From IMG/VR virus record IMGVR_UViG_3300036900_000115, positions 1 through 37,079 of that record: a DNA stretch of 37,079 bases; one strand, written 5' to 3'. A program made the translations under genes and the position numbers. Positions 23,223 to 30,117 of the stretch are shown in pieces (within the stretch, counting starts at the first letter, position 1; each line of letters begins with the position of its first letter). The notes under the pieces were generated by a model. The model ran no database searches. It saw only the letters and a list, made by a program, of their open reading frames with translations, and had not been told where the DNA came from. Origin of the DNA: a virus.

Positions 23223-23413
23223 CACGAGACCTCCATCATGGACTTGACGGTCTTGATCACGTCCTCGGGCTTGTCGGTGAGCGCGATGGTCTGTCCGTCG
23301 TCGGTGTGGATGACGGCGCCGCCGCCCTGGTTGATGTTCATCGAGACGATGTGCTCGAGCCAGATCCACACCGTGCCCTTGGTCAGCGCTGACGTTCCTC
23401 TGATGACGTTCAT
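23222..23413 (-). CDS. hypothetical protein (63 aa), beta-rich
   Basis: A 63-aa protein (MNVIRGTSALTKGTVWIWLE start) with strands VWIWLEHIVSMNI and GAVIHTDDGQTIALTD and a closing helix (EDVIKTVKSMMEVS). TGATG couples it to the PP-loop gene after it, and ATGA joins it to the gene before. Short beta-barrel-like phage proteins of this type are common but unnamed. A small DNA-binding or accessory role in replication is possible; nothing proves it. Confidence 0.68.
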   Translation of the reverse strand: MNVIRGTSALTKGTVWIWLEHIVSMNINQGGGAVIHTDDGQTIALTDKPEDVIKTVKSMMEVS

Positions 23414-23829
23414 TCGCCTTGACCTCCTTCGTCGCCGCTATTGTGCGGCAGTCTCTGCAGAAGGGATGCAATCGCTGTTGCGTCCTGCTCGGAGACGCTG
23501 GGTTCTTTCGGTGGCGGCGGCACGATCGGCGCGCGATAGGCGACGTGCTTTGCCTCCTCGACCGCGCTCTTGATCAGCATGTCGATCGACGACAGCCGCG
23601 CGACCAGTTCAGTGCTGAAATTCATGAAGTGATCGCGCTCGGTGGTCGCGGTCTCGAGCCGCGAGGTGAGCTGCGCGATGCGCTCGCGCATCAGCATGGT
23701 GTCGGCGGTAAGCCGGTCGTTGGCCTTGAGCAGATCATTGCGCTGGCTAACGATGGTGCCCAGCGCCAGCACGCCGCGCTGGGCCTCTTCATCGGTCTGG
23801 CTGTTGCCGTTGAGTAGGGTTGTCGTCAT
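23410..23829 (-). CDS. coiled-coil protein (139 aa)
   Basis: MTTTLLNGNSQTDEEAQRGV leads to a long helix (residues 25-95) with heptad-like spacing (DLLKANDRLTADTMLMRERI, AQLTSRLETATTERDHFMNF). A Pro-rich segment (IVPPPPKEPSVSE) and acidic end follow. The architecture suggests an oligomeric scaffold or accessory factor, with no enzyme motif. It is linked by ATGA overlaps to the neighbours at both ends in the replication module. Confidence 0.68.
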   Translation of the reverse strand: MTTTLLNGNSQTDEEAQRGVLALGTIVSQRNDLLKANDRLTADTMLMRERIAQLTSRLETATTERDHFMNFSTELVARLSSIDMLIKSAVEEAKHVAYRAPIVPPPPKEPSVSEQDATAIASLLQRLPHNSGDEGGQGE

Positions 23830-24341
23830 GTGGCCTCCTGCTTCAGTAGATCGTTGATCGAGCGCAGCTCGCCGGCCGGCACGAAATGTGCCCAGCGATG
23901 CGGATCACCCTCGCGCCACCATTTCTGAATTTTGACTTTGTCTGCCGGTAGCCAGCCGGTGATGTAGAAATCCGGCAAGTAGCAGAGCACGCCGATGTAG
24001 GGATGGACGTCGGTGTCCTTCTCCATCGCGATGAGATCGGTCTTGCCGCGGCTGCAGTTGGTCTTGACCTCGTACCAAACCCCGTTGATGCAGACGTCGG
24101 GTGCGTCGGGATTGCCGACCGTGCCGGGCCAGTAACCCTTGCAATGTTTCGCCACGGCCAGCTCACCGCAGGCACCCTCGATGTGTGGTGTCCAGTTGTC
24201 CTTGTTCGGCCGGTTGTTGCCCTGCTTGCTTTTCTTTTTCAGCGAGTCGATCTGGCGCATGCAGCCAACGGTCGTGGCTTGCACGATCTCGTGCCAGGTC
24301 AGCGGGACGTGGATGCACTGGATGCCAAGACCGGTGATCAT
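23826..24341 (-). CDS. PD-(D/E)XK-like putative nuclease (171 aa)
   Basis: Residues 55-93 read EGACGELAVAKHCKGYW followed by NPDAPDVCINGVWYEVKT. Glu60 on a helix, Asp82 before a strand and E91-V-K93 at the end of the next strand form the restriction-endonuclease-like signature (E, D, ExK). The remainder contains SLKKKSKQGNNRPNKDNW at the front and a Trp-rich C terminus. It lies beside a VRR-NUC gene, so two nuclease folds are adjacent. It could act in recombination, in host DNA breakdown or as a Holliday-junction enzyme. Confidence 0.65.
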   Translation of the reverse strand: MITGLGIQCIHVPLTWHEIVQATTVGCMRQIDSLKKKSKQGNNRPNKDNWTPHIEGACGELAVAKHCKGYWPGTVGNPDAPDVCINGVWYEVKTNCSRGKTDLIAMEKDTDVHPYIGVLCYLPDFYITGWLPADKVKIQKWWREGDPHRWAHFVPAGELRSINDLLKQEAT

Positions 24342-24763
24342 GCCGACACGCTGACGCGAACGGCGCCCCAGGTTTTCAGGATGGCGAGCGCATCATCGAA
24401 GTTGTCGGCGACCGCATACCTGTGCCCCTTCATGCGCAGCGAGTGCATCAGCGCTTCCTGGTGCGCCGTTAGCTTCGCACCCTCGCGCTTGAGCTCGAGC
24501 AGGTACACGCAGCCGGGCGTGCAGTCGTCGATCGCCGGCGCGAAGAAAATGAAATCCGGCCAGCCGCGGTTGGTGCCCATGCGCTTGAGCCTGGCGCCGG
24601 TGGTCGCGCTGCGGTGTTCGCCAAACGGCAGATGCGTCCAGTCCCAACCCTTGCTGCCCCAGCGGCGCAGGATGTTGGCGATCAGGACGTGAAGGTTAAA
24701 TTCTGGAGCCGGGCGCGCCTTGCGCTGGCGCTTGGCAAACAACGTGAGCTGCCCGTGCTGCAT
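24338..24763 (-). CDS. VRR-NUC domain nuclease (141 aa)
   Basis: The VRR-NUC fold is visible: Glu21 on the first helix, HLPFGEHRSATTGARLKRMG (the conserved loop), GWPDFIFF with Asp70, YLLELKREGAKLTAHQEAL with E90-L-K92 and Gln102, then KGHRYAVADNFDDALAILK. This matches stand-alone phage VRR-NUC proteins, nucleases thought to process branched or replicating DNA. The length of about 140 residues is normal and all catalytic residues are present. It is the second gene of the leftward replication run. Confidence 0.88.
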   Translation of the reverse strand: MQHGQLTLFAKRQRKARPAPEFNLHVLIANILRRWGSKGWDWTHLPFGEHRSATTGARLKRMGTNRGWPDFIFFAPAIDDCTPGCVYLLELKREGAKLTAHQEALMHSLRMKGHRYAVADNFDDALAILKTWGAVRVSVSA

Positions 24764-24771
24764 GCTGCCAC

Positions 24772-25014
24772 CTACGCAGCATGACGTTTGGCACTGCGCC
24801 GGTTGTTCTCAAAACTGAAGAGCCAGAGCGCCTCGCACTCGTAGCCGCGCTCGGCAAGCTCCTCGGTGATGTCAGGCCACAGCGCTGCCGGGATCTGACC
24901 GCGCGATCGCCAGTTGAACACCGCCTGCGTGCTGCGGTTGAGGAGCCTGGCTGTCGCCTCGACGCCGCCCAGGCGTTTAACGATGTCGTCGAATGTGTTG
25001 GCGAGCCGTCGCAT
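24772..25014 (-). CDS. Cro/YdaS-like HTH DNA-binding protein (80 aa)
   Basis: MRRLANTFDDIVKRLGGVEA leads to TARLLNRSTQAVFNWRSRGQ, a classical HTH of the phage Cro or YdaS type, ending IPAALWPDITEELAERGYEC. No signal of a ribosome site is strong before the ATG at 25014, and the frame is open further upstream to 25170. It is the first gene of the leftward replication operon and faces the rightward recombination operon across a 416-bp region with repeated operator-like sites. Confidence 0.75.
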   Translation of the reverse strand: MRRLANTFDDIVKRLGGVEATARLLNRSTQAVFNWRSRGQIPAALWPDITEELAERGYECEALWLFSFENNRRSAKRHAA

Positions 25015-25430
25015 CCAGATTGTAAGCCACACAAATCTGAAAGGCGTCAATTCGCGATCTGTGCTCTGCAGTGATGTCTGGTGCCGACAAATGATCGGCA
25101 AAAATATATTTGGGATAACTGTTTTACGACAGGACTGCTGTCGTGCGCACTCGTGAGCATCACACAGCATTGGTGATCATCACAAAACATTCGTGATCAC
25201 AGTTGCGGGCCAATGGTCCGGCGGTAGCAAAGTAATCCGTACATATTTGGTGCGTTTGCAATTTGTCAAAGGTGTGCTCTCATCGCGTGTGTTGGATGCG
25301 CGATAAATCTGCTCCCGCGTGTTCTGACAGGACGCACAAAACCAAACGCTTAAAGCAAACAGGCGAACCCGATTGCGCGCGCAGGATTCATTGCGCGCGA
25401 ACGCGAGAGTACGCCCTGGTGGAGGACGGG
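25015..25430. other. 416-bp non-coding control region between divergent operons
   Basis: No good gene is present. Visible elements are the inverted repeat TGCCGA-N7-TCGGCA (25082-25100), the inverted repeat ACGACAG-N5-CTGTCGT (25126-25144), an A/T-rich patch AAAATATATTT (25101-25111), the three-repeat array at 25151-25200, and a duplicated ATTGCGCGCG near 25373-25398. Long open frames exist upstream of both flanking genes but have shadow-like composition. I found no convincing -35/-10 pair. Confidence 0.55.
25151..25200. promoter_or_regulatory. three operator-like repeats with 20-bp period
   Basis: TCGTGAGCATCACACAGCAT (25151-25170) and TGGTGATCATCACAAAACAT (25171-25190) match at 16 of 20 positions, and the third unit begins TCGTGATCAC (25191-25200). 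Each core GTGA(T/G)CA(T/C)CAC is nearly palindromic around TGATCA. A 20-bp period places the sites on one face of the helix, as in phage OR/OL regions. The most likely binder is the adjacent HTH protein (24772); this is inferred from position. Confidence 0.6.
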
Positions 25431-25658
25431 ATGGTCAAGGCCAAGCAGTCGGCGCGGCGCCAACGCCAACACAGTAATGGTCACGGTCCATGGAAACCGC
25501 TCACGGTCGAACAGACCTGCGAACTGCTGCATGTGAGCGTCGGACACTTCCATCGCCGCATCAAGAAGAAGCTCGAGACGAAAAAGCCGGGCCGGCGGCT
25601 GCTGGTCAATGCCTACTCAGTCGATCGCTATCTGAGCCGGCGCGATGCTCACCGCTAA
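25431..25658 (+). CDS. HTH (excisionase/MerR-like) small protein (75 aa)
   Basis: I start this at ATG 25431 because GGAGG stands about 6 bases before it. The frame is open to 25263 but that extension looks non-coding. The protein has a basic head (MVKAKQSARRQRQHSNGHGP) and a winged HTH: LTVEQTCELLHVSVGHFHRR, then KKPGRRLLVNAYSVDRYLSR. The pattern fits the HTH_17 or excisionase type. It begins the rightward operon and overlaps the exonuclease gene by 14 bases. A regulator is the best reading; another excisionase-like gene lies at 28634. Confidence 0.7.
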   Translation: MVKAKQSARRQRQHSNGHGPWKPLTVEQTCELLHVSVGHFHRRIKKKLETKKPGRRLLVNAYSVDRYLSRRDAHR

Positions 25659-26439
25659 GCAACTCAGCCAGCGCGGCGAGATCGGCGCCTCGGATCTTCC
25701 GGTGATCGTCAACGGAACGGCCGAGCAGCTCAACGCCAAATGGCGCGAGATGGTGGGCTTGGATCCCGCGCCGGATCTGCGGCGCGTGTGGCCAGTGCAG
25801 AAGGGCAGTCACATGGAAGCCTTCGGTCTCGACTGGCACCAGGAGACGCTCGGCTATCCGCTCGAGGAGCGCGGCGAGGTGCTGCGTCATCCGCAGCTCC
25901 CCTTCCTCACCTGCACGCTCGATGCCTACGATCGCGTGCGCGATGCGGTGATCGATTTCAAGGACACGGTCGCGCCAATCGACTGGGTCAAACAGTATTA
26001 CGCGCCGCAGCTCCTGGCGCAGCGCGCGTGCCGCGGTGCCAAGCTGGCGATCCTGCTGATCAGCCTCGGCGGCCGCGAGCCGGTCGAGGAAGAGATCCTG
26101 TTCGACCAGATCTACTACGACCAGGTGCTCGAGCGCGTGCGCACCTTCAAGATCTGCATGGAGATGATGACGCCGCCGGTCGAGCTGCCCAAGCTGGTGG
26201 CGCCGGAGCTGTGGCGCACGGTGGATCTCGAAACTGAAGAGCCCAACTACAAGGCCGAGCTGATTTCACACCTCGAGGACTGGAGAGCCACCCACCAGGC
26301 AGCGAAGGTCCACGAGCAGGCGGCCGCGTCGGGGAAATCCCTCGTGCCAAACGACGTCGGCCGCCTGCGCTACCAGGACATCCGCATCAGCCGCAGCAAG
26401 AAGGGCCATCTCTCAATGAGGAGCGTTGACGATGAATGA
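25645..26439 (+). CDS. YqaJ / lambda-type exonuclease (264 aa)
   Basis: This is a 5'-3' exonuclease that resects double-stranded DNA for annealing by the adjacent ERF protein. It shows the YqaJ core: GEIGASDLPVIVNG at the start, GSHMEAFGLDWH with Glu58, LTCTLDAYD with Asp93, and AVIDFKDTV with Asp104-Phe-Lys106, the D/E-x-K active site, followed by WVKQYYAPQLLAQ with the conserved Gln motif. All key residues are present and the length suits the family. ATG at 25645 overlaps the HTH gene. Confidence 0.87.
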   Translation: MLTAKQLSQRGEIGASDLPVIVNGTAEQLNAKWREMVGLDPAPDLRRVWPVQKGSHMEAFGLDWHQETLGYPLEERGEVLRHPQLPFLTCTLDAYDRVRDAVIDFKDTVAPIDWVKQYYAPQLLAQRACRGAKLAILLISLGGREPVEEEILFDQIYYDQVLERVRTFKICMEMMTPPVELPKLVAPELWRTVDLETEEPNYKAELISHLEDWRATHQAAKVHEQAAASGKSLVPNDVGRLRYQDIRISRSKKGHLSMRSVDDE

Positions 26440-27277
26440 CGTTGTGCCGATCGCACCCACCACCACACTGATCGATCTCTTGCGCGCGGCCGTCGACAAG
26501 CAGGCTGACATCGCCACGCTCGAGCGCCTGGCCAAGCTCTACGAGGCGGCCGAACTCGGGCAGAAGAAGGCCGAGTTCAACAATGCACTCGCGGCCGCCA
26601 AGGCTGAGCTGCGGCCGATCGTCAAGGATCAGGAGATCGGTCTCAACAGCGGCAAATCGATCAGGTTCGAGTCGATGGCGGCGATCGCGGCGGTGATCGA
26701 TCCGGTGCTCGCCAAGCACGGCCTGTTTGCCATCTTCCCCGACACCGAGCATCCAGAGCAGCACGAGGGCAACAGGATCTACGTCACCTGCCGGCTGTCG
26801 CACCGCAACGGCTACTCGATCGAGAAGACGCTCGATGGGCCGCCCGACGTCGGGCAGAACCGCAATGCGATCCAGGCCATGGGGTCAACGATGACGTACC
26901 TGCAGCGCTACTCGCTGCGCGCCATCCTCGGCCTGGCGGTGACCACCGAAAAGGAAAACAAGCAGCGCTTCACCGATCGGCCGGCGATCCAGACGCCTGG
27001 CGAGGTCGGCGACCAGGTCATGACCGAGCCCGCGCGCGACTACGATCCGAAGAAGCCTGAGCTGATCGCGCGCAACGGCGATGCCTGGGAGTACTGGTCA
27101 CGCTGGCTCCTGGCCATGATCAACAGCGCGCCGACGATCAAGCTGGCCGACCAATGGGTGGCGAAGAACGAGACGCACCTGGCGCAGCTCGCCAAGGACA
27201 AGCCAGCTCACCATGCCTTCGTCCAGCGTGAGATCAACAAGCGCTTGCGCAAGCTGCGAGGATCCAGTGCGGCTTAA
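26432..27277 (+). CDS. erf: ERF-family single-strand annealing protein (281 aa)
   Basis: This anneals complementary single strands and pairs with the upstream exonuclease. The N-terminal ERF domain (residues 1-185) contains FNNALAAAKAELRPIVKDQE, a central beta-strand set, and the signature NRNAIQAMGSTMTYLQRYSL followed by RAILGLAVTTE. The C-terminal part is more variable, with a YWSRWLLAMINSAP helix. Start is ATG 26432, since GAGGAG is placed 8 bases upstream; a TTG at 26426 also exists. It overlaps the exonuclease by 8 bases. Confidence 0.88.
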   Translation: MNDVVPIAPTTTLIDLLRAAVDKQADIATLERLAKLYEAAELGQKKAEFNNALAAAKAELRPIVKDQEIGLNSGKSIRFESMAAIAAVIDPVLAKHGLFAIFPDTEHPEQHEGNRIYVTCRLSHRNGYSIEKTLDGPPDVGQNRNAIQAMGSTMTYLQRYSLRAILGLAVTTEKENKQRFTDRPAIQTPGEVGDQVMTEPARDYDPKKPELIARNGDAWEYWSRWLLAMINSAPTIKLADQWVAKNETHLAQLAKDKPAHHAFVQREINKRLRKLRGSSAA

Positions 27278-27725
27278 CGTGGTCAAGGGAGCGCTGGTGC
27301 CGGCCAACGATCACGCGCGCCAGGTGCTCAACACCAACACCAAGATCGGCGACACGATCGAGGTCGAGATCGTGCACGAGCGCAACGCTGGCTTCAACGC
27401 CAAGGTGTTCGCCACGCTCGCCGAGATCGCCAAGATGCTCGGTGAGGACGAGCAAGCATTTCGCGCCGAGATCATCTACGAGACCGGCCGCGGCCAGGAC
27501 ATCGCGCTGCGCGCCGGCAAGGCGGTCGTCACCGTGCTGCCCTCGATGTCGAAGCACTCGATGACGCAGGCCGAGCTCGAGGCGTTCTGGGAGGACGCGC
27601 GCAACTACATTCTCAAGGAAGTGATGGTCAGCCTGGACGCAGCTCAGCAGGAGCGTGTGCTCGAGATGCTCGGTGCAACACGCGAAGACGAAAGGAAGGC
27701 AACCAACCCGTTGGCTGGGGGCTAA
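27267..27725 (+). CDS. DUF1367-like phage protein (152 aa)
   Basis: The likely start is GTG 27267 (V/M RLNVVKGALVPANDHAR), preceded by GAGG, within the end of ERF. The pattern LVPANDHARQVLNTNTKIGD, then EVEIVHERNAGFNAKVFATL, is typical of DUF1367 proteins, which are encoded in phage replication and recombination modules. The C terminus is helical (MTQAELEAFWEDARNYILKE). Members have no proven reaction; a role with recombination is inferred from the ERF and exonuclease neighbours. Confidence 0.7.
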   Translation: MRLNVVKGALVPANDHARQVLNTNTKIGDTIEVEIVHERNAGFNAKVFATLAEIAKMLGEDEQAFRAEIIYETGRGQDIALRAGKAVVTVLPSMSKHSMTQAELEAFWEDARNYILKEVMVSLDAAQQERVLEMLGATREDERKATNPLAGG

Positions 27726-27736
27726 CGGAGGTTGAG

Positions 27737-27844
27737 ATGATGCTGAACGTATTGACGATCTACGCCGCGCTCGCGATCGGCGGGATCCTTGGCTACCTGA
27801 CGTGCAGCGTGGTGGTGATGGGCAGGGAAACGGACGATGGATAA
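27737..27844 (+). CDS. 35-aa single-span membrane peptide
   Basis: ATG at 27737 reads MMLNVLTIYAALAIGGILGY and then LTCSVVVMGRETDDG. GGAGG lies 6 bases before the ATG, and the stop overlaps the next start (ATGGATAA). It is one short transmembrane helix with an acidic tail. The strong ribosome site and the operon fit make it a probable gene. Function unknown. Confidence 0.6.
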   Translation: MMLNVLTIYAALAIGGILGYLTCSVVVMGRETDDG

Positions 27845-28049
27845 CTGGACGAAGCTGCAGTGCATCGAGCGTGAGATCAAAATGCGCCGGCAAGTGTACC
27901 CGCGCCGGGTGGCGCGCGGTTCGATGAGCATGCCGGAAGCGCAGAAAGAGATCCAGATTATGGAGGCGATCGCCGATGACTATCGACGACACATCGCTCG
28001 AGAGGCGCCAACCCTGTTCGCCGGCGGACCAGGAACTGAGCCTCGGTGA
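27837..28049 (+). CDS. small helical protein (70 aa)
   Basis: MDNWTKLQCIEREIKMRRQV then YPRRVARGSMSMPEAQKEIQ and IMEAIADDYRRHIAREAPTL give a basic helical protein resembling the small helical unknowns of phage recombination modules. Its ATG overlaps the membrane peptide by 8 bases, and its last 74 bases are shared with the next gene in another frame. Both frames look codon-plausible, so one could be read with the other. Function unknown. Confidence 0.6.
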   Translation: MDNWTKLQCIEREIKMRRQVYPRRVARGSMSMPEAQKEIQIMEAIADDYRRHIAREAPTLFAGGPGTEPR

Positions 28050-28257
28050 TCAGATCAAGTACGTCGTCTATGGTCACCCGCTGCACGATGTTGCCGCGGT
28101 GGCGGTAGGCCTGCTGATGAACGTCGCGGTGCAGATCACCGCGGACAAGGAAGAGGCGCTGCGCTTCCTGCGGTCCACATTGGCGAAGATGCATGCGGTG
28201 GTCGACCGGGACTACGACGAGATGGTCAAGGATCTCAAAACGGTGACGGAGCAATGA
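27976..28257 (+). CDS. hypothetical protein (93 aa)
   Basis: Starting at ATG 27976 (MTIDDTSLERRQPCSPADQE), the protein has a helical middle (DVAAVAVGLLMNVAVQITAD) and an acidic-basic end (MHAVVDRDYDEMVKDLKTVT). GGAGG lies about 10 bases upstream. It shares 74 bases with the preceding gene in another frame and ends in an ATGA overlap with the next. A small phage accessory protein of unknown role. Confidence 0.62.
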   Translation: MTIDDTSLERRQPCSPADQELSLGDQIKYVVYGHPLHDVAAVAVGLLMNVAVQITADKEEALRFLRSTLAKMHAVVDRDYDEMVKDLKTVTEQ

Positions 28258-28490
28258 TGGTTTTTCTGAATGACGAGGAGGCCAGTGAGCTGGCGGCGCG
28301 GATCGTCGAGCTGTTCGACAAAGGCGACGTATCCACCGAGCTCGCGATGCAGGCGCTGACGCGCGTCATGGCGGCCTGTCTCTGCGACCAGGAAGACATA
28401 CTCGCCAAGATCAAGATCCTGGTGGCGAACCTGATCGTATTCGAGCGGGCCTATCGGATCGAAATGCAACGAGAGGAGGTGGTGTCGTGA
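28254..28490 (+). CDS. hypothetical helical protein (78 aa)
   Basis: MMVFLNDEEASELAARIVEL begins an all-helical, acidic protein with a Cys pair (MAACLCDQEDILAKIKILV). It overlaps the previous gene by ATGA. It is the last supported gene of the rightward recombination operon; a promoter with an operator-like site follows 100 bp later. No family recognised. Confidence 0.65.
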   Translation: MMVFLNDEEASELAARIVELFDKGDVSTELAMQALTRVMAACLCDQEDILAKIKILVANLIVFERAYRIEMQREEVVS

Positions 28491-28591
28491 GTGTTGGTGG
28501 CAGGAGTGTTTCTGAGCACACGGAGACCTGCCAGGGAGGCCTGGCGAGGGTGCGGTTTGGAAGGACAGCGCATCCCCGCCAGGTGAGCCCA

Positions 28592-28619
28592 TTGACCCTA
28601 GGGCTCTCGACCCTGTAAA
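28592..28619 (+). promoter_or_regulatory. candidate promoter of the xis/int operon with AGGGY-N5-RCCCT operator
   Basis: TTGACC (28592-28597) and TGTAAA (28614-28619) are separated by 16 bp. The spacer contains AGGGCTCTCGACCCT (28600-28614), the same 15-bp geometry as at 32073, 32171, 33420 and 4799. A protein bound there would cover both promoter boxes. AAGGAG lies 9 bases before the ATG of the gene at 28634. The promoter is inferred from sequence. Confidence 0.6.
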
Positions 28620-28633
28620 AGGAGCTGTTTCAC

Positions 28634-28981
28634 ATGGGAGGTCTTCTCAATACCCGAGAGGCTGCAGCTCATCTGCAGGTCACAACCAAGCAAGTGCTTG
28701 GCCTGATCAAAGACGGCGAGCTGCGCTACATCGATCTGACCAGAGGCACCGGCAAACGGCCGTGCATCAGGTTCAACCTGGAAGACCTGACCGAGTTCAC
28801 AGAGAGGCGGAAACGGCGATGCAAAAGTACCCCGACCCGTACCTCCCGAAGGGCAAGACCAACTACGAGGTCACCTTCTGGGTCAGCGGACAAAAATTCA
28901 AACGTAGTACCGGCACTCCGAATTTCGCAAAAGCGAAGAAGGAGGTTGAGCGACTGGTCAACGACGAAGTCTCCCGCATGA
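28634..28981 (+). CDS. excisionase-like HTH protein with an unusual long overlap into int (115 aa)
   Basis: MGGLLNTREAAAHLQVTTKQ and VLGLIKDGELRYIDLTRGTG then CIRFNLEDLTEFTERRKRR form the winged HTH of excisionase/AlpA-like proteins, complete by residue 63. The frame then stays open for 52 further residues of shadow-like composition, overlapping the integrase by 163 bases. The integrase ATG lies at CGATGC, just where a CGATGA end would be expected, so the original stop may have been lost. It is expected to direct excision by the adjacent integrase. Confidence 0.7.
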   Translation: MGGLLNTREAAAHLQVTTKQVLGLIKDGELRYIDLTRGTGKRPCIRFNLEDLTEFTERRKRRCKSTPTRTSRRARPTTRSPSGSADKNSNVVPALRISQKRRRRLSDWSTTKSPA

Positions 28982-30030
28982 AGGAGGACGCTGACATCAC
29001 CGAGTCGCTCGAGCTGCAGCACGTCAAGGTGCGCTACATGAAGCTCGTCGGCGGCAATCACGCCGACCCCGAGCACACCGAATACCAACTCGACAAGATG
29101 ATCTCGTTCCCATCCTTCGGCCCGACCAAGGACATGCGCGACATCCGACACGAGGACGTATTGGCGCTGCGCGCGTGGCGCATGCAGGACACGGTCGGCA
29201 AATACGATCCGCGGCCGATCGCGCCGGCCACCGTCAACGACACGATCGAGGTGCTCAAGAAGCTCTTCACGTTTGTCAAAAAATCCGGCGTGCGTTTCGA
29301 GCACGAGCCCGACTGGTCGTCGCGCACCGCCTCCAAGGTCTGGCTCGACGTCGTCGAGGAGCATGTGCGCGAACTCGCCGACGATGAGGCCGCCAGGCTG
29401 GAGAGCGCGATCGAGACCGAGCGCTCGGATCTGTGGCCGCTGATCGAGTACGCGCGCCACGTTGCCTCGCGCAAGACCAACTGCTTTGAGCTGCAATGGA
29501 AGCAGGTGATCTGGCCGCGCGGCGTGATCGAGATCATCGGCAAGGGCGGCAAGCGCATCGTCATCGAGATCGACGACGTGCTGCGGGACATCCTCGAGCC
29601 GCTGATCGGGCATCACCGCGACTACGTCTTCACCCGCGTGTCGCAGCGCACCTTCGACAAGGTCGTCAAGGGCAAGCGCTACACCGAAGTGAAGGGCGAT
29701 CGTCATCCCTGGAACAAGGACAGCCTGCGCCGCGCCTGGGACACCGTGCGCGCGGCCGCCGGCCTGAAGGGCGGCGACGACAACCTGCGCTTCCACGATC
29801 TGCGTCATGACTTCGCCAGCAAGGCGCTGCGCGCGGCGCCGGATGCGACCGGCATCAAGGTGGTGCAGAAGGCGCTCGGTCACCACAGCGCTGGCTTCAC
29901 GCTCAACGTCTACGGTCACCTGCTCGAGAACGCAGTGCCCGATATGCGCGGCAAGCTCGCCGAGCAACGTGCGGCCCGACGCAAAAACCACTCCCCGCAC
30001 CACTCCCCGACAAAACTGAAAGTCGTCTAA
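28819..30030 (+). CDS. int: tyrosine integrase (403 aa)
   Basis: This site-specific recombinase integrates the phage at the tRNA-Pro site next to it. The catalytic set is complete: Arg218 (VASRKTNCFELQW), Lys242/245 (IGKGGK), His326-x-x-Arg329 (FHDLRHDF), His355/356 (LGHHS) and Tyr365 (TLNVYGHL). The N-terminal arm-binding domain (residues 1-60) begins MQKYPDPYLPKGKTNYEVTF, and the core-binding helix bundle is at about 60-170. I start it at ATG 28819 after AGAGGCGG; a frame to 28762 lies inside the excisionase gene. The last codons encode NHSPHHSP, over the two left arm-site repeats. Confidence 0.93.
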   Translation: MQKYPDPYLPKGKTNYEVTFWVSGQKFKRSTGTPNFAKAKKEVERLVNDEVSRMKEDADITESLELQHVKVRYMKLVGGNHADPEHTEYQLDKMISFPSFGPTKDMRDIRHEDVLALRAWRMQDTVGKYDPRPIAPATVNDTIEVLKKLFTFVKKSGVRFEHEPDWSSRTASKVWLDVVEEHVRELADDEAARLESAIETERSDLWPLIEYARHVASRKTNCFELQWKQVIWPRGVIEIIGKGGKRIVIEIDDVLRDILEPLIGHHRDYVFTRVSQRTFDKVVKGKRYTEVKGDRHPWNKDSLRRAWDTVRAAAGLKGGDDNLRFHDLRHDFASKALRAAPDATGIKVVQKALGHHSAGFTLNVYGHLLENAVPDMRGKLAEQRAARRKNHSPHHSPTKLKVV

Positions 30031-30038
30031 GTGATTGT

Positions 30039-30062
30039 CGGGCCGGAAAATTTTCCGGCCCG
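30039..30062. terminator. 24-bp perfect palindrome after int
   Basis: CGGGCCGGAAAA is followed directly by TTTTCCGGCCCG. It is 8 bases beyond the integrase stop and 7 bases before the att core. The GC stem with A/T loop could end transcription, but no T-tract follows on the plus strand, so a recombination or protein-binding role in attP is equally possible. Confidence 0.45.
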
Positions 30063-30069
30063 GTTCGCG

Positions 30070-30117
30070 TGTCTGGGGGACAAGGGGTCGTGGGTTCAAA
30101 TCCCGCCGCCCCGACCA
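30070..30117 (+). other. att core: 3' half of tRNA-Pro(GGG)
   Basis: The segment from the anticodon loop to CCA is a clean tRNA 3' half. The loop is CTGGGGG (anticodon GGG) with closing stem ACAAG. The T-arm is GTGGG-TTCAAAT-CCCGC, then CGCCCCG, A and CCA. No matching 5' half (CGGGGCG plus D-arm) is present before it, so this is an att core that restores the host tRNA on integration, not a gene. Identity appears to begin near the anticodon stem. Confidence 0.8.

Noticed and set aside
25151-25200. A short CRISPR array
   Set aside because: The repeats are adjacent without spacers, imperfect, and only three; operator sites explain them better.
28487-28618. 43-aa GTG-start frame after the 78-aa gene
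   Set aside because: It runs through the promoter and operator of xis/int and has no ribosome site; composition is not protein-like.
30035-30117. A complete tRNA gene
   Set aside because: Only the anticodon loop, T-arm and acceptor 3' side are present; there is no matching 5' acceptor or D-arm.
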